This document shows, one piece after another, positions 60,672 to 64,000 of a stretch of DNA of 64,000 nucleotides (its first letter is position 1; each line of letters begins with the position of its first letter). Location: NCBI RefSeq assembly GCF_018131225.1, contig NZ_JAFCMM010000006.1:186001-250000 (forward strand), read 5' to 3'. This DNA comes from Bradyrhizobium sp. U87765 SZCCT0048. GTDB lineage: Bacteria; Pseudomonadota; Alphaproteobacteria; Rhizobiales; Xanthobacteraceae. The translations under genes and the position numbers were made by a program. Under the pieces are notes generated by a model that searched no databases, had not been told where the DNA came from, and was given only the letters and a program-made list of their open reading frames with translations.

Positions 60672-61613
60672 TCAAAACCTTCCGAAAATCGCCGCGGTGA
60701 GAAGGCCGAGGTTGCCGAGAAGCGTCTGGCGGTAAACCCCGGATCGTTTGAGGTTGTATATCCGAAATGGCAGCGCCCCGGCCCGGGCTTTCGCAAAAAA
60801 TTCCAGGCTCTTGCGGCTGTCTTCGGTCATGCGGGCGCGGAACTGGCCGAGCATGGCGATATTGGTCTCGGTCCATGTGGCAAACTGCCCGGCGAACAGC
60901 ATCCGGATCCGGCGCATGTGGGCCGACAGGTGGCGGTTCGACCCCAGCGTGTTGGAAGTGTGCTGGCGGTAGGCGAGGGTCGGCGCGGGATCGTAGCAGG
61001 TGCGGCCGCCCACGGCGGTGACGAGCTGGTAGGCCGCCCAGTCGTGGGACGCGATGTCGCCGTCGATCTCTTCCAGCAGTCGCTTGGTGGCGCGGTTGAA
61101 CAGCATGGTGTTGGCGCCGCCGATGTTCTGCACCAGGGCGTTCTGGAAGCTCGGGGGCCGCGTGAACAGCACCGAGGTGCCCATCGGCGTGCCGTTGGCC
61201 TCGATCAGCGCGGTCCGCGAGAAGTACAGCGCCGGCTCGTCATCCGGGGCCGTCGCCATCCATGCCACGGCGCGTTCCAGTTTGTCGGGATGCCAGATGT
61301 CGTCCTGGTCGCTGAACGCGAAATAGTCGCCCTGGATGGCGGGATTGCGTGCGAGACCAAGGAAATTGGCGGCAAAGCCACGGCGCGGGCCGGCGATGAC
61401 CTCGACGGGCTGGGGCACGGTCGCGGCAAAGCGCGCGATCACCGCCAGGGTTTCGTCCGAGGAGCCGTCGTCGGAGACGTAGAGACGCCAGTTGGCGTGG
61501 GTCTGAGCGGCGAACGACTGCAGCTGCGGCAGCAGATACGGGCCGCCGTTCCACGTCCCGAGCAGGATCGCAACGCATTTGGAGGAGGGGGAGGAGGAAG
61601 GGGAACCGGCCAT
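60672..61613 (-). CDS. Glycosyltransferase family 2 (probable rhamnosyltransferase)
   Basis: A 313-residue GT-A glycosyltransferase. AILLGTWNGGPYLLPQLQS opens the fold; VSDDGSSDETL and FSDQDDIWHPDKLE (with the DxD-type acidic pair) are the donor and metal sites, and IASHDWAAYQLV lies at the acceptor side. This pattern is frequent in rhamnosyltransferases, and the gene is the first of the rhamnose operon, its stop abutting the rmlB start. ATG 61613 is used; an in-frame upstream ATG at 61730 is less likely. Confidence 0.88.
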   Translation of the reverse strand: MAGSPSSSPSSKCVAILLGTWNGGPYLLPQLQSFAAQTHANWRLYVSDDGSSDETLAVIARFAATVPQPVEVIAGPRRGFAANFLGLARNPAIQGDYFAFSDQDDIWHPDKLERAVAWMATAPDDEPALYFSRTALIEANGTPMGTSVLFTRPPSFQNALVQNIGGANTMLFNRATKRLLEEIDGDIASHDWAAYQLVTAVGGRTCYDPAPTLAYRQHTSNTLGSNRHLSAHMRRIRMLFAGQFATWTETNIAMLGQFRARMTEDSRKSLEFFAKARAGALPFRIYNLKRSGVYRQTLLGNLGLLTAAIFGRF

Positions 61614-62160
61614 CTTGATCGCAGCTGAGTTGTTGACCAATCGAGGCGGTCTGCCCGCAATTCCGGCGGCAAAAGCATGCCGCCATGGTTTTGGTGACGT
61701 GGTCTCAACCGAATATGCGGGCGCTGTCAATACGCGAGGTGTTGCATTTATGCAACATGACGCGCTGAGTGCATTTCAAATCCGCTACACCCGATGGCGA
61801 ATGGACGACCATTTGCTTCGATCCGTGCTTCGACCCGCGCCCACCGATGTTGAGGTTCATGTGATCGGTGATCTGGAAGGTGGTCTCTACGTGCGCGCGG
61901 CGGCCTAGCGCTGCAACTTTTTACAGCGCTCGAAATCGACCTCTGTGTTTCTCGGCAGAAGCGTAACGTATTGCGCGTGATTTCTACAAAATCTACTTCA
62001 GAGATATAATGTCGAGTGTTGTCCACGTGCTGTGCAACAGCAGTAACCGACAGTAGCGTGTCCTACGCCGCACGCGGTTGACATGCAGGCTCTGTCCAGT
62101 ATGACCCCAAGGGGACCGCATTATCCAGCAGCTGTTTTATGAACAAGCAAGGCAGCAAGA
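61614..62160. other. Divergent intergenic region, GT2 / sulfotransferase-like gene
   Basis: 547 bp, A+T-rich from about 61900 on. It contains GTTGCAT-TT-ATGCAAC at 61741-61756, a 7-bp-arm inverted repeat that may be an operator or hairpin upstream of the rhamnose operon. A 53-residue frame begins inside it at 61750 but is not convincing. No gene is called. Confidence 0.45.
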
Positions 62161-63180
62161 GTGTACAGAGCTTCTCGTATGGCCACTAGAACGCGCGCGT
62201 ACATTCATATCGGCCCCGTCAAGACCGGTTCGACCTATATCCAAAAAACGTTCTACGAGAATGCTCGCGTTTTTGAGAAGTTCGGCATTTCCTACCCATA
62301 TGTGTTTCCGCCGGCGCTCGACCTGCCGCGCTATACAAATGCGGACTTTATGTGGGACCATTCTAGGAATGATGAAGCAAAGCGCAAACTTCGTCGGCTT
62401 CCGAAAGTCGTTATTTCTGAAGAGGGGCTTTTCTTTAGGCCTTGGAGCTTGCGTCATCCTGCCCTCGACGGTTTGCCGACGAAATTCGTGCTCTACGTAC
62501 GTCGACCGGCGGATTTGATTTTATCTTGGGTCGCTGAATTTGCAGAGCCCTATAATGCCGTTGTGCCGAGTTTGCCTAATGTTTGCGGGCCGCTTTCCAT
62601 CGAGGAAGGGATTGAGGTTTTGTCCCGGCACTACGAGGAGGGGATTTGGCGCTTTATATCGTTTGCTGCTGGAGCTTTCGGTGAGCTCGACGTCGATGTG
62701 CGAATTTTTGATCGGGATTCGTTTGTTGACAACGATCTTCTGTCAGATTTTCTGCACTGCATCGGTGTCGATGCGAAAGCTGTTCGGGCGCATCCTGAAT
62801 TCATGGAGGTTGGTCGTCTTAACGAAGCTGCGTCTCGGAAATTTTGCGATGTCTCATACGTTGCTTGGGAAGCCTTGGGGCGTCCCGCGGATACGACCTC
62901 ATACGATCTTTCACTAATTGAAGAGATCACTGCAAGGTATGACGGCGGAGACGATAGGTCTGTTATTGAGACTGTAAGCGACGAGACAATCGATGCTATT
63001 ACCCAGCGCTTCAAGTTCTTCGAGAATTTTTTGTCGGACGTGTTTTTAAGCGGAGCGCCGGTATTCAAGAATCGATATCCGCGCATCTACGGAAAGCCTC
63101 GTGAGCCCTACCGCGCTATCGAATCCGACAAGATCGTTGCGCTCGCGAAAGAAATAAGTACTCGCCGCAGGGGGTACTAA
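62161..63180 (+). CDS. Sulfotransferase-like P-loop protein
   Basis: A 339-residue protein. AYIHIGPVKTGSTYIQKTFYE resembles the 5'-phosphosulfate loop of sulfotransferases (its GxxKTGST core), and KFVLYVRRPADLILSWVAEF fits the 3'-phosphate motif (RxPxD.. S). The rest is helical and has no close family that I recognise. It could sulfate an O-chain sugar with PAPS or be a distant relative with another role. A GTG at 62161 or the ATG at 62179 may be the start. Composition is A+T-rich compared with most of the window. Confidence 0.65.
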   Translation: MYRASRMATRTRAYIHIGPVKTGSTYIQKTFYENARVFEKFGISYPYVFPPALDLPRYTNADFMWDHSRNDEAKRKLRRLPKVVISEEGLFFRPWSLRHPALDGLPTKFVLYVRRPADLILSWVAEFAEPYNAVVPSLPNVCGPLSIEEGIEVLSRHYEEGIWRFISFAAGAFGELDVDVRIFDRDSFVDNDLLSDFLHCIGVDAKAVRAHPEFMEVGRLNEAASRKFCDVSYVAWEALGRPADTTSYDLSLIEEITARYDGGDDRSVIETVSDETIDAITQRFKFFENFLSDVFLSGAPVFKNRYPRIYGKPREPYRAIESDKIVALAKEISTRRRGY

Positions 63181-63732
63181 AAGTCTTGTTGGGCGCCAGC
63201 TAATCAGAAGTTGGTGCCGGATGCTTCGTCAAAGTCTTCTTTGTTCGGGGCGACAGAAATCACTAGCCGAATAATTCGATTATACGAGCGGTGCGGCGTT
63301 TACACTCGCCTGTCGAGGCATCGGTGTCGTGGTCAGTTCCTGCGGATAAAAAAGTGCGTCAAAGCATGCAGAGGAGGTTCACGTGAAAATCCACTGCGCG
63401 GCAATGAAGGTCTAAGCATTATGAAAATGTTAAAGAAATTGCCGTTGGGAGAATAATCCGTTCCCGAGTTAAGGGCGTTGAGTCCGATTGCCCATCTTGT
63501 TGGCGTCTCGTGGCTCGTCCAGATCCGTATGATATTGCCTGTGTGCAGCGGGTGTTTCCGGACGAATGGTAACCCTGCCACGAGCGCTCACAGCCCGCGC
63601 AATTGTCATTGCCAATCCTGCCGGATAAAGCTGCTTTAACGGACCGCGCGCCGCAGCAACGTCGTCGATGCCGATGCGTCGATATTTTTGCTGACGACCA
63701 CTTCGTGAAACGCAGCCTCTTGGAAGGATCGC
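63181..63732. other. Intergenic stretch upstream of gmd
   Basis: 552 bp with no supported gene. Frames of up to about 80 residues exist near 63211-63456 but have poor composition. The part around 63420-63480 is A+T-rich. It may be decayed DNA at the edge of the acquired segment and should include the gmd promoter. Confidence 0.4.
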
Positions 63733-64000
63733 ATGCCGAAGAAGACCGCACTGATCACCGGTGTCACCGGCCAGGATGGCGCCTACCTCGCGGAGTTGCT
63801 GCTGTCGAAGGGGTACAGCGTGCACGGCATCAAGCGCCGGACCTCGCTGTTCAACACCGACCGCATCGATCACCTCTATCACGACCTGCATGAGGAAGGG
63901 CACGACTTCAGGCTGCATCACGGCGACCTCACGGACTCCACCAGCCTGATCCGCATCGTGCAGCAGGTGCAGCCGGACGAGATCTACAATCTTGCGGCGC
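63733..64000 (+). CDS. gmd: GDP-mannose 4,6-dehydratase, N-terminal part
   Basis: The first 89 residues of a short-chain dehydrogenase-type dehydratase; the gene runs off the window. ALITGVTGQDGAYLAELLL is the NAD loop and HGIKRRTSLFNTDRIDHLY with LHHGDLTDSTSL is diagnostic for Gmd. GGAAGG lies about six bases before the ATG. The product, GDP-4-keto-6-deoxy-mannose, leads to GDP-fucose, GDP-rhamnose or GDP-perosamine, so the locus has a third 6-deoxyhexose route. Confidence 0.93.
   Translation, partial: MPKKTALITGVTGQDGAYLAELLLSKGYSVHGIKRRTSLFNTDRIDHLYHDLHEEGHDFRLHHGDLTDSTSLIRIVQQVQPDEIYNLAA

Noticed and set aside
61579..61908. Frame of 109 codons before the sulfotransferase-like gene
   Set aside because: Starts inside the GT2 gene's 5' region with Glu/Gly low-complexity residues; no family features.
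63211..63456. 81-codon frame upstream of gmd
   Set aside because: No ribosome-binding site and a random-looking Arg/Ser/Cys-rich translation.

Overview
The window is high-GC, densely packed bacterial chromosome. Gene content and style point to an alphaproteobacterium of the Bradyrhizobium/Rhodopseudomonas kind: a livHMGF-type amino-acid importer, a long-form AhcY, palindromic dispersed repeats between genes, and a large LPS locus. This placement is inferred from gene content, not from a marker gene. I found no rRNA, tRNA, CRISPR array, phage or intact insertion sequence.

Layout. (1) 1-5300: a branched-chain amino-acid type ABC importer (binding-protein end, two permeases, two ATPases) followed by a MetE-C-like methyltransferase. 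(2) 5412-11181: a lone SAM methyltransferase, then an IclR regulator divergent from an operon of a luciferase-like flavin monooxygenase and a sulfonate/nitrate-type ABC importer, with a 17-bp palindrome between them. (3) 11443-13375: a translationally coupled alkylation-repair operon on the minus strand (Ada-C/Ogt-type alkyltransferase, a second 2OG-Fe(II) oxygenase, AlkB). (4) 13690-18110: a four-gene overlapping operon of TelA, a substrate-binding/VWA fusion lipoprotein, an XpaC-like protein and a second exported binding-protein-like product. (5) 18157-24102: ugd, then a putative HTH-methyltransferase, metK and ahcY, i.e. the SAM cycle. (6) 24191-28565: a small ORF, an FAH-family hydrolase, an MsbA-like exporter and galE.

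(7) 28781-64000 is an LPS core and O-antigen locus. Core heptose is covered by waaC, gmhB, gmhA, waaF, hldD, hldE and a WaaL-like ligase. O-antigen work follows: a WbpM/CapD-type dehydratase, a WecA/WbpL-type initiating transferase, two GT61 glycosyltransferases, two ATP-grasp enzymes, two DegT aminotransferases, an FdtA/QdtA ketoisomerase, a Gfo/Idh oxidoreductase, three FkbM methyltransferases, an ABC-2 O-antigen exporter (Wzm/Wzt), rmlBDAC for dTDP-rhamnose with a GT2, a sulfotransferase-like gene and the start of gmd.

How they fit. RmlA and RmlB make dTDP-4-keto-6-deoxyglucose. One branch goes through RmlC and RmlD to dTDP-L-rhamnose; the other through FdtA and FdtB to a dTDP-3-amino-3,6-dideoxyhexose. 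No sugar N-acetyltransferase is visible, but two paralogous ATP-grasp proteins sit beside the two aminotransferases. The most interesting idea in the window is therefore an ATP-grasp-based N-acylation (for example aminoacylation) of O-antigen amino sugars, carried by a duplicated GT61/ATP-grasp/aminotransferase/FkbM module. The TelA/VWA operon is the second candidate for an undescribed system. Parts of the O-antigen region (about 48-51.6 kb and 61.6-63.7 kb) look richer in A+T than the surroundings and have low-density intergenic stretches, which suggests acquired DNA.
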